A stretch of DNA of 34,997 bases, taken from positions 1 through 34,997 of the forward strand of contig CAMDRI010000047.1 in NCBI GenBank assembly GCA_945906725.1, written 5' to 3'. The translations under genes and the position numbers were made by a program. The notes under the pieces are model-generated. The model had not been told where the DNA came from. It was given only the letters and a program-made list of their open reading frames with translations, and did no database searches. Each line of letters opens with the position of its first letter. Position 1 is the stretch's first letter. The stretch is from Candidatus Kuenenia stuttgartensis. Lineage in GTDB: Bacteria > Planctomycetota > Planctomycetia > Planctomycetales > Planctomycetaceae. Below, piece after piece: positions 7,746-16,443 of this stretch.

Positions 7746-8017
7746 GTTGGCGATGCCAAATGATTGGTAGACCAGTCACAAAACACGTCTCCAATGACTG
7801 TTACCTTTGGTGTCGGATCGGCATCGAAATTAAGGCAGATCTCGCCGCAACCGCTGCGGCTTACCGAAAACTTTGGGGTGAATCCAACACAAATCGCGAT
7901 ATCAAGCGTAAATGCTGTCAGGGAAACAAAAAATGGCGACCGGCGGCGGAGCCGGCGATTTCGAGCGGGCCATGAGTGACTTCTAGTATCGAGGTGGGTC
8001 GCTGCTGCGGTCGCCTC
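7746..8017. other. intergenic region upstream of csrA
   Basis: About 270 bases between the tpx terminator and the csrA ribosome-binding site. It is more AT-rich than its surroundings and presumably holds the csrA promoter. I could not identify a convincing -35/-10 pair. A small GCCGGCG/CGGAGCCGGC palindrome occurs near 7940-7960. No gene is supported. Confidence 0.4.
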
Positions 8018-8025
8018 AAGGAGGA
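8018..8025 (+). promoter_or_regulatory. strong ribosome-binding site of csrA
   Basis: AAGGAGGA, an almost perfect Shine-Dalgarno, ends 6 nt before the csrA ATG at 8032. It contains a GGA triplet of the kind CsrA proteins bind, so self-regulation is possible. Confidence 0.8.
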
Positions 8026-8031
8026 GATGCG

Positions 8032-8238
8032 ATGCTTGTGCTCAGCCGAAAGACGAGTGAGTCGATCCGAATCGCAGACAACATTGAAGTGATCGTGCTG
8101 GAAGTAAAGCATGGTAAAGTCCGACTGGGGTTTCGCTGCCCCGACGATGTTTCGATCCTGCGCAAGGAAGTCTATGATCGCGCCGCGACCGATGAGTCGC
8201 CGCCGCTGAAGGAGATCACCGCATTGGTTGAGGCCTAG
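8032..8238 (+). CDS. csrA: carbon storage regulator CsrA
   Basis: A 68-residue RNA-binding post-transcriptional regulator. It starts MLVLSRKTSESIRI and continues with VTVLEV-like VIVLEVKHGKVRLGF and a C-terminal PDDVSILRKEVYD, which aligns with the canonical P-V-x-R-E-E-V region that contacts GGA motifs in mRNA. CsrA dimers bind leader hairpins and block or stabilise mRNAs. The gene is small, preceded by a very strong Shine-Dalgarno, and followed 36 bp later by the mu-crystallin family gene in the same direction. The tail PPLKEITALVEA is short, as usual for CsrA outside the enterobacteria. Confidence 0.95.
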   Translation: MLVLSRKTSESIRIADNIEVIVLEVKHGKVRLGFRCPDDVSILRKEVYDRAATDESPPLKEITALVEA

Positions 8239-8274
8239 CGATGCGCCCCCGGCGGCACTGCCGGAAGGGCGATC

Positions 8275-9231
8275 ATGGCTGCGCTATTTCTGACCGAGGA
8301 CCACGTTCGCGAATTGCTCGACATGCCGACGGCCATCGAGGTCATCGAAGAGATGTTTCGTGAACTGGCAAACGGTCGGGCGAAGAACGTACCTCGACAG
8401 CGCGTTCAAGCAGGCAAAATGCTGCTACACACGATGTCCGGAGCATGCGAATATCTCGGCGTCGGTGGCTGGAAGGCCTATTCGACAACTCGCGATGAGT
8501 CGCGTTTTCACGTTGGACTATATGACCTCGCGACCGGCGAACTGCTAGCCATCATCGAATCGGATTTCCTCGGCCAACTTCGCACCGGCGCGGCCAGCGG
8601 AGTCGCCACCGAATTCCTCGCGCGACCGGACGCGAAAGTCGTGGGGCTATTCGGTGCCGGGTTGCAAGCGGCAACGCAGCTCAAGGCGGTTTGCTCGGTT
8701 CGCAAGATCTCGCGGGTCGAGGTTTATTGCCGCGATGCTGCACGCCGCGAATCGTTTGCCGCACAAATGTCGGAATACTGCGCGACCGAAGTTGTGCCAG
8801 GCCACGCCCCTGATGAAGTCGCCGCTGACAAAGACATTGTCATCACTGCGACCACCAGCAAAACACCCGTCTTCGACGGCAGAGCACTCGACGAAGGAAC
8901 GCACCTCAACGTCATCGGCTCGAACTTTCTTGCAAAAACCGAAGTGGACGTCACAACTATTCGACGTGCCGACAGTTTGATCTGCGACAGTGTTGCGCAA
9001 TGCCGTCTGGAAGCCGGTGATTTTGTCTCCGCGATCGAAGAGGGCGCGACCGATTGGCCGTTGATACACGAACTCACCGACATTGTCACTGGCCGCGATA
9101 CCGGCCGCGCTCTCCCGGAAAACATCACGCTCTTCAAGTCGGTCGGCCTCGCCGTCGAGGATGTCGCGCTCGGAGCCAAGCTGCTGCAATTGGCCCGCAA
9201 TCAACACCTCGGTACGCCGCTCCCGTTTTGA
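8275..9231 (+). CDS. ornithine cyclodeaminase/mu-crystallin family protein
   Basis: A 318-residue NAD(P)-dependent enzyme of the OCD/mu-crystallin fold. The substrate-side GGWKAYS has K67, LRTGAASGVAT lies at about 102-112, the Rossmann loop VVGLFGAGLQA at about 122-132, and FKSVGLAVEDVALG near the C-terminus is the family signature. The position of the catalytic aspartate of true ornithine cyclodeaminase (in the G-x-D motif before the PGK-like turn) is Asn here, in VIGSNFLAKTEVD. That argues against proline-forming cyclodeaminase and for a ketimine reductase or amino acid dehydrogenase-like role. It is co-directional with csrA and convergent with ispG. The start at 8275 is ATG (aagggcgatc atg) with only a weak Shine-Dalgarno. 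Confidence 0.88.
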   Translation: MAALFLTEDHVRELLDMPTAIEVIEEMFRELANGRAKNVPRQRVQAGKMLLHTMSGACEYLGVGGWKAYSTTRDESRFHVGLYDLATGELLAIIESDFLGQLRTGAASGVATEFLARPDAKVVGLFGAGLQAATQLKAVCSVRKISRVEVYCRDAARRESFAAQMSEYCATEVVPGHAPDEVAADKDIVITATTSKTPVFDGRALDEGTHLNVIGSNFLAKTEVDVTTIRRADSLICDSVAQCRLEAGDFVSAIEEGATDWPLIHELTDIVTGRDTGRALPENITLFKSVGLAVEDVALGAKLLQLARNQHLGTPLPF

Positions 9232-9322
9232 AATCTCGCAGCGCGGGCCCAACATTGGCCGTCTCTCGCTTCGTGCATTCTCGTTCGCAAATACGGACGC
9301 CCGAGAGGGGTTTTCCTATGCG

Positions 9323-10459
9323 CTATGACTTGGCTGCAATCAATTGATCGAGTTCTTGTTTGAGTTGCGGGAGGATCGCGTCATACGGATACGCGCCCAG
9401 CGATTCCGTCCGGCGTTTGAGGTTCACATGGGTTGGGCCGCACCAGAGGCCGAGGTCGGCGTCGTCGGTTTCGCCGGGGCCGTTAACTCGGCAGCCCATG
9501 ACGGCGATCGTGATGGCGTGCTCTTTCGCGTAGGAGGTCATCTCTTTGACTTGCTGAGCCAGTTCGACGAATGCTTCGTTTTCGACGCGCGAACAACTTG
9601 GGCAACTGATGATGTTGAGTTGCTTGAGGCCGAAGTCCACGAACGTGCGGACTCGGCCGGCGGCGATGTCGGCCAGGATTTGGCGGCCGACGGTGATCTC
9701 TTCCCCCTTGCGAGGATTCGGAACAGTCAGCGAGACCCGGATCGTGTCGCCGATTCCTTGACTGATGAGCTGCTCGAACGCGATGCGCGTTTTGATGATG
9801 CCGTCGGGAGGCATCCCGGCTTCGGTGACGCCGAGATGTAGCGGGACGTCTGGACGACGCTCGGCGAACCGGCGGTTGACTTCGATGACTTTGCTCGGAT
9901 CGCTGTCCTTCAACGAGACGGCGTACCGCGTGAAGCCGACCGAGTCCAAGAAGTCGCAGTGCTCCCACGCGCTTTCGAGCATCGGTGTGATCGAGTCGGC
10001 CGGATCGAATTTCTCTTTCTTGTCAGGATCGACGCTGCCGCAGTTCACTCCGACGCGGATCGCGCAGTCGTTGTCGCGAGCGACGTCGGCGAGGTAGCGA
10101 ACTTTGTCCTGCCACGGCTTCTCGCGTTCGTGGTGGTAGAGGTGTCCCGGGTTGTAGCGGACCTTGTCGACATGCGGGGCGACGAGTTCGGCGAGGCGGT
10201 AGTTCTCCTGTAAATCGACGGAGAGGTTGGCGGTCGTCTGCTTGCGAATCTCAGCGAGTGCGGCGGCATCCTGCTTGCTGTCCACAGCGATGCGGATGAC
10301 GTCGGCTCCGGCGGCGGCAATCTCGTTGACCTGTTGGACGGTCGCGTCGATGTTGGTGGTGTGCGTGGCCGTCATGCTCTGTACGGCGACAGGATGATCG
10401 TGACCAATGCTGATTGAGCCGATGCGGACGGCTCGCGTGGGATTGCGGGGCAGGTCCAA
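9323..10459 (-). CDS. ispG: 4-hydroxy-3-methylbut-2-enyl diphosphate synthase IspG
   Basis: This enzyme carries out the penultimate step of the MEP isoprenoid pathway, converting 2-C-methylerythritol cyclodiphosphate to HMBPP with a [4Fe-4S] cluster. Cluster ligands are visible as CPSC (C286 and C289), C323 in GCRVNGPGE and E330. The TIM-barrel entry [22 protein letters not shown] and SLKDSD are all typical. I place the start at TTG 10459 because AAGGAG lies 6 nt upstream, giving 378 residues beginning [11 protein letters not shown] further in-frame TTG at 10492 has no such site. It is a short single-domain bacterial form, convergent with the mu-crystallin gene and upstream of no obvious operon partner. 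Confidence 0.95.
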   Translation of the reverse strand: MDLPRNPTRAVRIGSISIGHDHPVAVQSMTATHTTNIDATVQQVNEIAAAGADVIRIAVDSKQDAAALAEIRKQTTANLSVDLQENYRLAELVAPHVDKVRYNPGHLYHHEREKPWQDKVRYLADVARDNDCAIRVGVNCGSVDPDKKEKFDPADSITPMLESAWEHCDFLDSVGFTRYAVSLKDSDPSKVIEVNRRFAERRPDVPLHLGVTEAGMPPDGIIKTRIAFEQLISQGIGDTIRVSLTVPNPRKGEEITVGRQILADIAAGRVRTFVDFGLKQLNIISCPSCSRVENEAFVELAQQVKEMTSYAKEHAITIAVMGCRVNGPGETDDADLGLWCGPTHVNLKRRTESLGAYPYDAILPQLKQELDQLIAAKS

Positions 10460-10532
10460 GGGAGACTCCTTTATTCGATGACCTCTAGACAACCTTTGAA
10501 TGATAGCGGGGATTCACCGAACGGCTGTAGCC

Positions 10533-13352
10533 TCAGCGCACGAACAAAAACTCGTTGGCGTTCAGCAAGGCTCGACATAACGCTGCAATTCCGTGAACTT
10601 GCAGCAATTCTTCCGCTGAGGCGACCTCTGCGGGACTGGCAGTGCGGCCGAATGCCAACTGGATCGCGGCCGCTGCTTGCGAGGCCACATCACCGGGAGC
10701 CTCGGCCCGCACTCGCGCCGCGAACAGTTCAGAGTGCTGCACTAAAAAGCGGCTGTTGAGCAGGTTGAGTGCCTGCAACGGCGTGTTCGACGAATTCCGT
10801 TTCGGAGCGACCTGCCCACCGTCCGGGCAATCGAACGTGCCGAACGTGTCGTCGAGCTGCATCCGATGTTTGTGCGAGTACACCATGCGTCGGAAGTCTG
10901 TCTCCGGCACAAAGTCTTGCTTCGAGTTGAACACGCGGACGTAATTCGCATTCGTCTCGAACAAGTCAAACCCTGATCCGTTCATCCGACGATCGAGCTG
11001 CCCACTCGTGGCGAGGATCGCGTCGCGGAGCACTTCGGCTTCTAAACGTCTCGATGCGAATCGCCACAGCAATCTCGACCCCGCATCGGCCGCGAGACCG
11101 TCCTCGCGCGGCGCGCCGGTCTGTCGGTACGTTGCCGAGAGAACGATCAGGCGATGCAGGCGCTTGAGGGAAGCCGGAAGTCGGAAGTCGGAGGTCGGAA
11201 GAGTGTCTTCCTTTCCCACTTCCGCCCTCCGGCCTCCGAATTCCAAGGCAAGCCAATCGAGCAATTCCGGATGCGTCGGCTTGCCACCGTTCAGGCCAAA
11301 GTCGCTGGGTGTGTCGACGAGTCCCACGCCGAAGTGGTAGTGCCAGATCCGATTGACGATGACACGCGCGGTTAATGGGTTGGTGGGATCATTAATCCAA
11401 TTTGCGAGTTGCACTCGGCGTTGGGCTTCCGCCGTGTTGGCATCCAACCGCCAAGCCAAACCAAATGACGCCAAGCCGGTCGGCACGACCGGCTCACGTT
11501 TCTGCATCGGGTCTCCGCGATGCAACCGAAACGTTTCTTCGGGCGGCATGAGCTTGCCCGAGTAAACCATCGGCACGGCACTCAAATCGGTCAGCGTCTT
11601 TTGCAATGCCGCACGTTGCGCGGTGAGTTGTTCGACGCGGGCTTTTTTCTCCGGTGTCAAACCTGTCAATTTCGGATCAGGGAAGCTGACGATGGTTTGC
11701 CATTTCTCTCGATCGGTGGAGATTTCGAAAACGTATTTCGTGGCGGTGCGGTCTTTGTACTGAGCCGGCTCCCGGTCGCGGCTCCAGACGATCCGGTCGA
11801 TTTCGCGGTCTTGCGGCAGTTCGAGTTCGACCCAGCCTCGGCCCGGCTCGTTCGAGATCCAACTCCAACTGTTGCCGTAGCGACCATCGTTAACGTGCTC
11901 TAGCTTGTGAATCACGAAGCCCGGCAAGCTGCCCGATGCTTTGGCCTTCGTGCCGCGTGAGGCGAGAGCGACATTTTCCGGCTTCGCCCCGGTCGTGAAG
12001 ATTTCGAGTTCATCAATGCACGGCTCGGACGAGTTCGTCGCGTGAATCGTCATTCTCACGAAGCGAGCTTTCGTCGGCGCGAAGCTTTCGACGAACGCCA
12101 CTCCGTTCCGCTTCGCCTGTGGGTCGATCTTCTGCAACTCGGCGTCGATCGCCGCAAGCTGTTCGCGAATTGTCGCCGGCTGTAAGTCAGCCTTTCCAGG
12201 CTGACTTCGATTCGGCTGGCCGATTCGCAGTGGTCGCTCCCCGTGCTGCACCCCCGCAAAGCACGCCTTCATGCCGTAGTAATCAAGCTGCGAAATCGGA
12301 TCGAACTTATGGTTGTGACACCGAGCACACCCAACCGTCAGGCCGAGAAACACGCTGCCGGTCGTGCTGACCATGTCGTGCAGTTCGTCCGCTCGCTGTT
12401 GCAAAGTCAGGCCGAGATCCGGGCTTTTGACTTGATCCCACGAACCGCCGACCAAGAATCCGGTCGCTTCATCTACGCTGACCGTATCACCGGCAAGTTG
12501 CTCGAAGACGAATTGATCGTAGGGCTTGTCCTCGTTGAAGCTGCGGATGACATAGTCGCGATACGGCCATGCATTCGGCCTCGGCTGATTCATCTCGAAG
12601 CCATGACTCTCCGCGAACCGCACGACATCGAGCCAATGCCTCGCCCACCGCTCGCCAAAATGTGGCGACGCGAGATACCGATCCACAAGTCTCTCGTAGG
12701 CGTCCTCGCGCGAGTCGGCCACGAACTCCGCGACTTCTTCCGGCGAAGGGGGCAGGCCGAGCAAATCAAACTTCAACCTCCGGATGAGCGTCGTGCGATC
12801 GGCTTCTGGCGACGGTTTAAGACCGTCGCGGTCCAATCGCGCGGCAACGAAGACGTCGATCGGATTTTGAGATTTGAAATTTGCAATTTGAGATTTCGGC
12901 AGCGTCGACCGCACCAACGGCCGAAACGCCCAGTGCGTTTTCAGGACGTCCTCCTTCTCGCTCCCGTCATCCGGCCACTCGGCCCCGCTGTCGATCCAGC
13001 GCTTGAGCAACTCGATCTCCGCCGCCGTCAGTTTCTGTCCCTCGGCCGGCATTTCGAGTCCCTCTTCCAACCCGGCCACGACACGAAACAGCGGACTCTC
13101 GCGACTCTTTCCCGGCACAATCGCCGGCCCCAAGTCGTCCCCTCCTTTGAGCACCGCCCCCTTCCGATCCAAACGCAATCCGGCCTTCTGCTTCTCCGGC
13201 CCATGACACGAAACGCACTTCTTAGCCAGCAGCGGTTGGATGTGCTTGGCGAAATCAGCGGCTTCATCGGCAGAAAAAACAATAGCTGAGCGACTCAGCG
13301 AAAGAATCGCGAAGACAGCCAAGCAACAGCGAATGGGAATAATTCGATTCAC
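10533..13352 (-). CDS. PSCyt1/DUF1549/DUF1553 secreted protein with F5/8-type C domain
   Basis: A 939-residue secreted planctomycete protein of unknown biochemical role. After a hydrophobic signal peptide comes a planctomycete cytochrome c (PSCyt1) segment with CVSCHG (C46, C49, H50), then DUF1549 with CARCHNHKFDPIS, a discoidin-like F5/8 type C module (FVRMTIHATNSSEP to WVELELPQDREIDRIVW), and C-terminal DUF1553 with ARVIVNRIWHYHFG and NTPLQALNLLN. I use GTG 13352 as start because AGGAG lies 6 nt before it and it leads straight into the signal peptide. An upstream GTG at 13418 would add a polar leader. Three low-complexity or palindromic insertions are in frame (11176-11244, 12184-12207 and 12867-12896). 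No DUF1501 partner is adjacent, unlike the 22130-26251 pair. Confidence 0.92.
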   Translation of the reverse strand: MNRIIPIRCCLAVFAILSLSRSAIVFSADEAADFAKHIQPLLAKKCVSCHGPEKQKAGLRLDRKGAVLKGGDDLGPAIVPGKSRESPLFRVVAGLEEGLEMPAEGQKLTAAEIELLKRWIDSGAEWPDDGSEKEDVLKTHWAFRPLVRSTLPKSQIANFKSQNPIDVFVAARLDRDGLKPSPEADRTTLIRRLKFDLLGLPPSPEEVAEFVADSREDAYERLVDRYLASPHFGERWARHWLDVVRFAESHGFEMNQPRPNAWPYRDYVIRSFNEDKPYDQFVFEQLAGDTVSVDEATGFLVGGSWDQVKSPDLGLTLQQRADELHDMVSTTGSVFLGLTVGCARCHNHKFDPISQLDYYGMKACFAGVQHGERPLRIGQPNRSQPGKADLQPATIREQLAAIDAELQKIDPQAKRNGVAFVESFAPTKARFVRMTIHATNSSEPCIDELEIFTTGAKPENVALASRGTKAKASGSLPGFVIHKLEHVNDGRYGNSWSWISNEPGRGWVELELPQDREIDRIVWSRDREPAQYKDRTATKYVFEISTDREKWQTIVSFPDPKLTGLTPEKKARVEQLTAQRAALQKTLTDLSAVPMVYSGKLMPPEETFRLHRGDPMQKREPVVPTGLASFGLAWRLDANTAEAQRRVQLANWINDPTNPLTARVIVNRIWHYHFGVGLVDTPSDFGLNGGKPTHPELLDWLALEFGGRRAEVGKEDTLPTSDFRLPASLKRLHRLIVLSATYRQTGAPREDGLAADAGSRLLWRFASRRLEAEVLRDAILATSGQLDRRMNGSGFDLFETNANYVRVFNSKQDFVPETDFRRMVYSHKHRMQLDDTFGTFDCPDGGQVAPKRNSSNTPLQALNLLNSRFLVQHSELFAARVRAEAPGDVASQAAAAIQLAFGRTASPAEVASAEELLQVHGIAALCRALLNANEFLFVR
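11176..11244. repeat. imperfect inverted repeat inserted in frame in DUF1553 gene
   Basis: GGAAGTCGGAAGTCGGAGGT begins the left arm (11176-11205). It pairs with the right arm 11215-11244 at about 24 of 30 positions, with a 9-nt spacer. The left arm also contains tandem GGAAGTC/GGAGGTC units. In the protein it encodes an extra loop, roughly GGRRAEVGKEDTLPTSDFRL, just before SLKRLHRLIVLSATYRQ, where family members normally have only a few residues. Confidence 0.7.
12184..12207. repeat. perfect 10-bp hairpin repeat inside DUF1549 gene
   Basis: AAGTCAGCCT (12184-12193) and AGGCTGACTT (12198-12207) are perfectly complementary around a TTCC loop. On the coding strand it encodes RSQPGKADLQ, a linker between the DUF1549 region and the following coiled segment. 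Confidence 0.7.
12867..12896. repeat. AT-rich repeat inside DUF1549 gene
   Basis: TTGAGATTT occurs twice (12867-12875 and 12888-12896), flanking AAATTTGCAATTT, in otherwise GC-rich coding sequence. It encodes KSQIANFKSQ in the linker before NPIDVFVAARL, where DUF1549 starts. Confidence 0.6.
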
Positions 13353-13370
13353 GTCGGTCTCCTGAGTGAC

Positions 13371-13782
13371 ATGACCACACTTTACCGACTGACTGCTGAT
13401 CTTGTCGTCGTCATTCACTTCGCCTTCGTGGCATTTGTGGTGTTCGGGTTGCTGCGGACGCTAGTGAGAGGCATGCGGCGGTGGGTGTGAGTGCGGGGTT
13501 CGCTTTCGGGCGGCCCATCTGGCGGCCATCGGGTTCGTCGTGGCTGAGACTTTGTGCGGCGTCACCTGCCCGCTGACAGTTTGGGAGCAGCAACTGCGAG
13601 ATCTCACGGGGCAGGCGAGCTATCGCGGCGACTTCGTTGCCACCTGGGTCCACGACCTGATGTTCTTCGACGCCGATCCGTTGGTCTTCACGCTCGTCTA
13701 TTGTTTGTTCGGAGCAGTCGTCTTGCTGTCGTGGCTGCTTGTGCCGCCAAGTCGACGGCGTGTTGAGAATTCCGGCCACTGA
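13371..13782 (+). pseudogene. frameshifted DUF2784 membrane protein gene
   Basis: Two adjacent frames together make one DUF2784 protein. From ATG 13371 the first frame reads MTTLYRLTADLVVVIHFAFV and ends FVVFGLLRTLVRGMRRWV at a TGA at 13488-13490. The next frame (+1) continues RAAHLAAIGFVVAETLCG, then VTCPLTVWEQQLRDLTGQAS, and ends with the hydrophobic LVYCLFGAVVLLSWLLVPP, stopping at 13782. Both parts are typical of this small, about 130-residue inner-membrane family of unknown function. A single-base indel near 13480-13490 explains the break. It starts divergently from the DUF1553 gene, with only 18 bp between the starts. It could be a real pseudogene, a programmed shift or a sequencing error; the sequence alone cannot say which. 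Confidence 0.72.
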
Positions 13783-13821
13783 CTACGATGCCGTCACCCA
13801 ATGGCGACTCGGAGTCTGTTC

Positions 13822-15204
13822 ATGTTGCCGGAAGCCCTTCAAGCTCATGCCCGCACGGTTGCGCATCTGGCGGTTTATTTTGAAGAGCTCAAGCAAGCCG
13901 CGTTGCGACTGCGCGAGCAGTTCAACGTGCGCGAACGTGGCTTCTTTTCGCCCAGCGAGGATGAGGCCGCTCGGCAGTTGTTAATTTCCTACTGGATGGC
14001 TCGGGCAGCGCTCTTCGAGGTCGTCCGGGGCTATCGCGATGCGGCTGATACCTCGGCTGCTTTGCGACCGGTAAGATTCTTGATCGGGTACTCGGCCGCG
14101 CTGCTCCTGGTCGATGCCGCGAGATTTCTCCGAGAGAACTATCACGACCAGCCGGCAGTCCGCGCGAAGCTCAACGAACCGGAGCCGCACTTTGGGATTC
14201 CGCCGGAATCCTACGACACCGTCCAGCGATCGCTCACGAGTCCATCGCATGTGTGGCATCTGTACCACGCCGTGCGCTATCTCGAAGAGCACGCCGAAGA
14301 ATTGCGGTTGCTCGCGATCGATCCACTACTGGCGCCGCTGGTCGAGGTTGTGGGCCGATTGGGGCCGCGTCTGCAAGTGTCGATTCATGAAATCGCAAAG
14401 GCGCGGCTTCGAGCACGCACGCGGCAGTTCTCGAATTCGGTCCGTCGCAATCTGATCAACCGCGCGTTGTACGGGTTGCAGAAAGTCGCCTGCTTGATGG
14501 TCACGGATCGATTCACTCGGAGGGGACATCAGCCGTCGTTGCCGGTTGATGTCGCCAATGAACTGCGATCGCTGTTGCAGCCAGGGGATGTCATAGTCAA
14601 TCGCAAGGAGTTCGCGCTGACGAACTATTTTCTGCCCGGATATTGGCCACACGCCGCGTTGTACCTGGGCGAGTCACATGATCTGGAACGACTCGGACTG
14701 CGCGAGCATCACGAACTTCAACCGCGCTGGCGGCGGCTCTTGGAACTTGATCAGCACGAACCCCGGCGAGTGTTGGAAGCGATGCGCGACGGCGTTTGGC
14801 TGCGTTCACTGGGCAGCCCGTTCCGTGCTGATGCCATCGCCGTCGTGCGCCCAATGCTCTCGACCGAAGACATCGCGCAGGCGATTGGCCGAGGGATGCT
14901 GCACGAAGGCAAAGCCTACGATTTCGATTTTGACTTCACACGCTCCGATCGGCTGGTCTGCACGGAGGTTGTGTACCGGTCGTACCAAGGGATTGGCGGA
15001 ATGCAATTCCCGTTGACTCGCCGAGCAGGTCGGCTGACTTTGGCGGCGGAGGACTTGCTGCGACTGTCGCTCGCTCAGACCGGGTTCCAACCGCTGGCAG
15101 TTTATTCGCCGTGTCACGCAGATCGATTACTGCAAGGCCGCGACGCCACGAGCGTTTTGGCGGCAAGTCTGAATGACCCATCGTCGGCATCACGCTCCTG
15201 CTGA
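13822..15204 (+). CDS. YiiX/YebB-like permuted papain-fold (NlpC/P60-type) hydrolase
   Basis: A protein of about 460 residues. The C-terminal half is a circularly permuted papain-like cysteine hydrolase of the YaeF/YiiX type: LRSLLQPGDVIVNRKEF leads to the histidine in GYWPHAALYLG, and the catalytic cysteine follows much later in DRLVCTEVVYRSYQGIGG, the permuted order typical of this group. The N-terminal 220 residues are helical and do not resemble anything I can name. No clear signal peptide is visible. Such proteins are predicted amidases or acyltransferases acting on peptidoglycan or lipids. I prefer ATG 13822 because GGAG lies 7 nt upstream; the in-frame ATG at 13801 would add seven residues. 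Confidence 0.8.
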   Translation: MLPEALQAHARTVAHLAVYFEELKQAALRLREQFNVRERGFFSPSEDEAARQLLISYWMARAALFEVVRGYRDAADTSAALRPVRFLIGYSAALLLVDAARFLRENYHDQPAVRAKLNEPEPHFGIPPESYDTVQRSLTSPSHVWHLYHAVRYLEEHAEELRLLAIDPLLAPLVEVVGRLGPRLQVSIHEIAKARLRARTRQFSNSVRRNLINRALYGLQKVACLMVTDRFTRRGHQPSLPVDVANELRSLLQPGDVIVNRKEFALTNYFLPGYWPHAALYLGESHDLERLGLREHHELQPRWRRLLELDQHEPRRVLEAMRDGVWLRSLGSPFRADAIAVVRPMLSTEDIAQAIGRGMLHEGKAYDFDFDFTRSDRLVCTEVVYRSYQGIGGMQFPLTRRAGRLTLAAEDLLRLSLAQTGFQPLAVYSPCHADRLLQGRDATSVLAASLNDPSSASRSC

Positions 15205-15371
15205 ATGAGTCGAACGCTGTACGATGTTCCACTGAGCAATCGGGGCAGAACAGCATTTTCGCATTCAGGTCTGGTCATTACTCCTGGTGAAAACCCGCAG
15301 GATGACTGTCATGAAAGCCATTGGAACTGTCAAATTCCACGTCATTCATCGGTCCGATGGCCCCACGGAAC

Positions 15372-16388
15372 ATGACCATGCACCGCAGAGCATTCCTCGC
15401 CAGCAGCGTGTTTTCGGCACTCGCTTTGACGTCTCGGATCAGGGCCGACTGGGAACCGAGTCAGCGCTATCCCGATCCGCGGATCAAGATTCTCGATCCG
15501 AGCTTCACGAAGTATCGACTGAACCTGGCCAAAGTTGAACGGATCGCGACGGGCTTGCGCTGGAGCGAAGGGCCGGTTTGGTTTGGCGATGGGCGGTTTT
15601 TGCTGTGGAGCGACATCCCGAACAATCGGCTCGTGAAGTGGGAAGACGAGACTGGAGCCGTCAGCGTCTTTCGCAAGCCGTCGCACAACTCGAACGGCAA
15701 CACGCGCGACCGGCAGGGGCGGCTCGTGACCTGCGAGCATGAGTCGCGGCGAGTGACGCGCACTGAGTACGACGGCTCGATCACGGTCATTGCCGAGCAG
15801 TTCGAGGGCAAGCCGCTCAATTCGCCGAACGATGCCGTGTGCAAGTCCGATGGTTCGATCTGGTTCACTGATCCGCCGTTCGGCATCCTCGGCTATTACG
15901 AAGGACAAATCGCGAAGCCGCAACTGCCGACCAACGTGTACCGCTGGGATCCAAACTCGAAGAAGTTGATGATGGTGGTGGGAGACATCGACCGCCCCAA
16001 CGGCCTCGCATTTTCGCCCGATGAATCGAAGCTGTACCTCGTCGAGGCGGGCGTCTCGCCGCGCGTGATTCGGGTTTACGAGGTCAGCAAGAACGGCACC
16101 GAGTTATCGAACGGCCGCACACTGATCACCGCCGAACCGGATGGCACTCCGGACGGAATGCGAGTCGATGTGGACGGCAATCTGTGGGTCGGCTGGGGCA
16201 TGGGCAAAGAAGGACTCGACGGCGTTTCCATTTTCAATCCACAAGGAACGCTCATCGGCCGCATCGAACTCCCGGAACGCTGCGCAAACTTGTGCTTCGG
16301 CGGTCGCCACCGCAATCGCCTCTTCATGTGTGGCAGCACGTCGATGTATTCGCTGTTCGTGAACACTCAGGGAGCCATCGGCGGATGA
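15372..16388 (+). CDS. SMP-30/gluconolactonase-like secreted beta-propeller
   Basis: A 338-residue six-bladed propeller of the SMP-30/gluconolactonase/LRE family, which hydrolyses sugar lactones using a bound divalent metal. Family strands are clear: GLRWSEGPVWFGDG, LLWSDIPNNRLVKW, LNSPNDAVCKSDGSIWFTDP, DRPNGLAFSPDESKLYLVEA and DGTPDGMRVDVDGNLWVGW, with the metal-site Glu, Asn and Asp in place. The N-terminus MTMHRRAFLASSVF is a signal peptide with a twin arginine, so periplasmic export by Tat or Sec is likely. Upstream in-frame ATGs at 15321 and 15357 would put residues before the signal. It begins a co-directional run with small gaps (55, 52 and 29 bp) to the following hydrolase, peptidase and DUF1501 genes. 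Confidence 0.9.
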   Translation: MTMHRRAFLASSVFSALALTSRIRADWEPSQRYPDPRIKILDPSFTKYRLNLAKVERIATGLRWSEGPVWFGDGRFLLWSDIPNNRLVKWEDETGAVSVFRKPSHNSNGNTRDRQGRLVTCEHESRRVTRTEYDGSITVIAEQFEGKPLNSPNDAVCKSDGSIWFTDPPFGILGYYEGQIAKPQLPTNVYRWDPNSKKLMMVVGDIDRPNGLAFSPDESKLYLVEAGVSPRVIRVYEVSKNGTELSNGRTLITAEPDGTPDGMRVDVDGNLWVGWGMGKEGLDGVSIFNPQGTLIGRIELPERCANLCFGGRHRNRLFMCGSTSMYSLFVNTQGAIGG

Positions 16389-16443
16389 TGATTTGGAAAT
16401 GTCGCCCTGATTCGCTTCTCTTTCACAGTCGAAGGAACATTGC

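Noticed and set aside
12243-13289. 348-codon open frame on the plus strand, opposite the PSCyt1/DUF1549 gene
   Set aside because: It is antisense to a well supported gene and the translation has no protein family features.
13488-13490. TGA in the DUF2784 gene as a selenocysteine codon
   Set aside because: The reading frame also changes near this point, so recoding of TGA alone would not restore the protein, and the family has no selenocysteine at this place.
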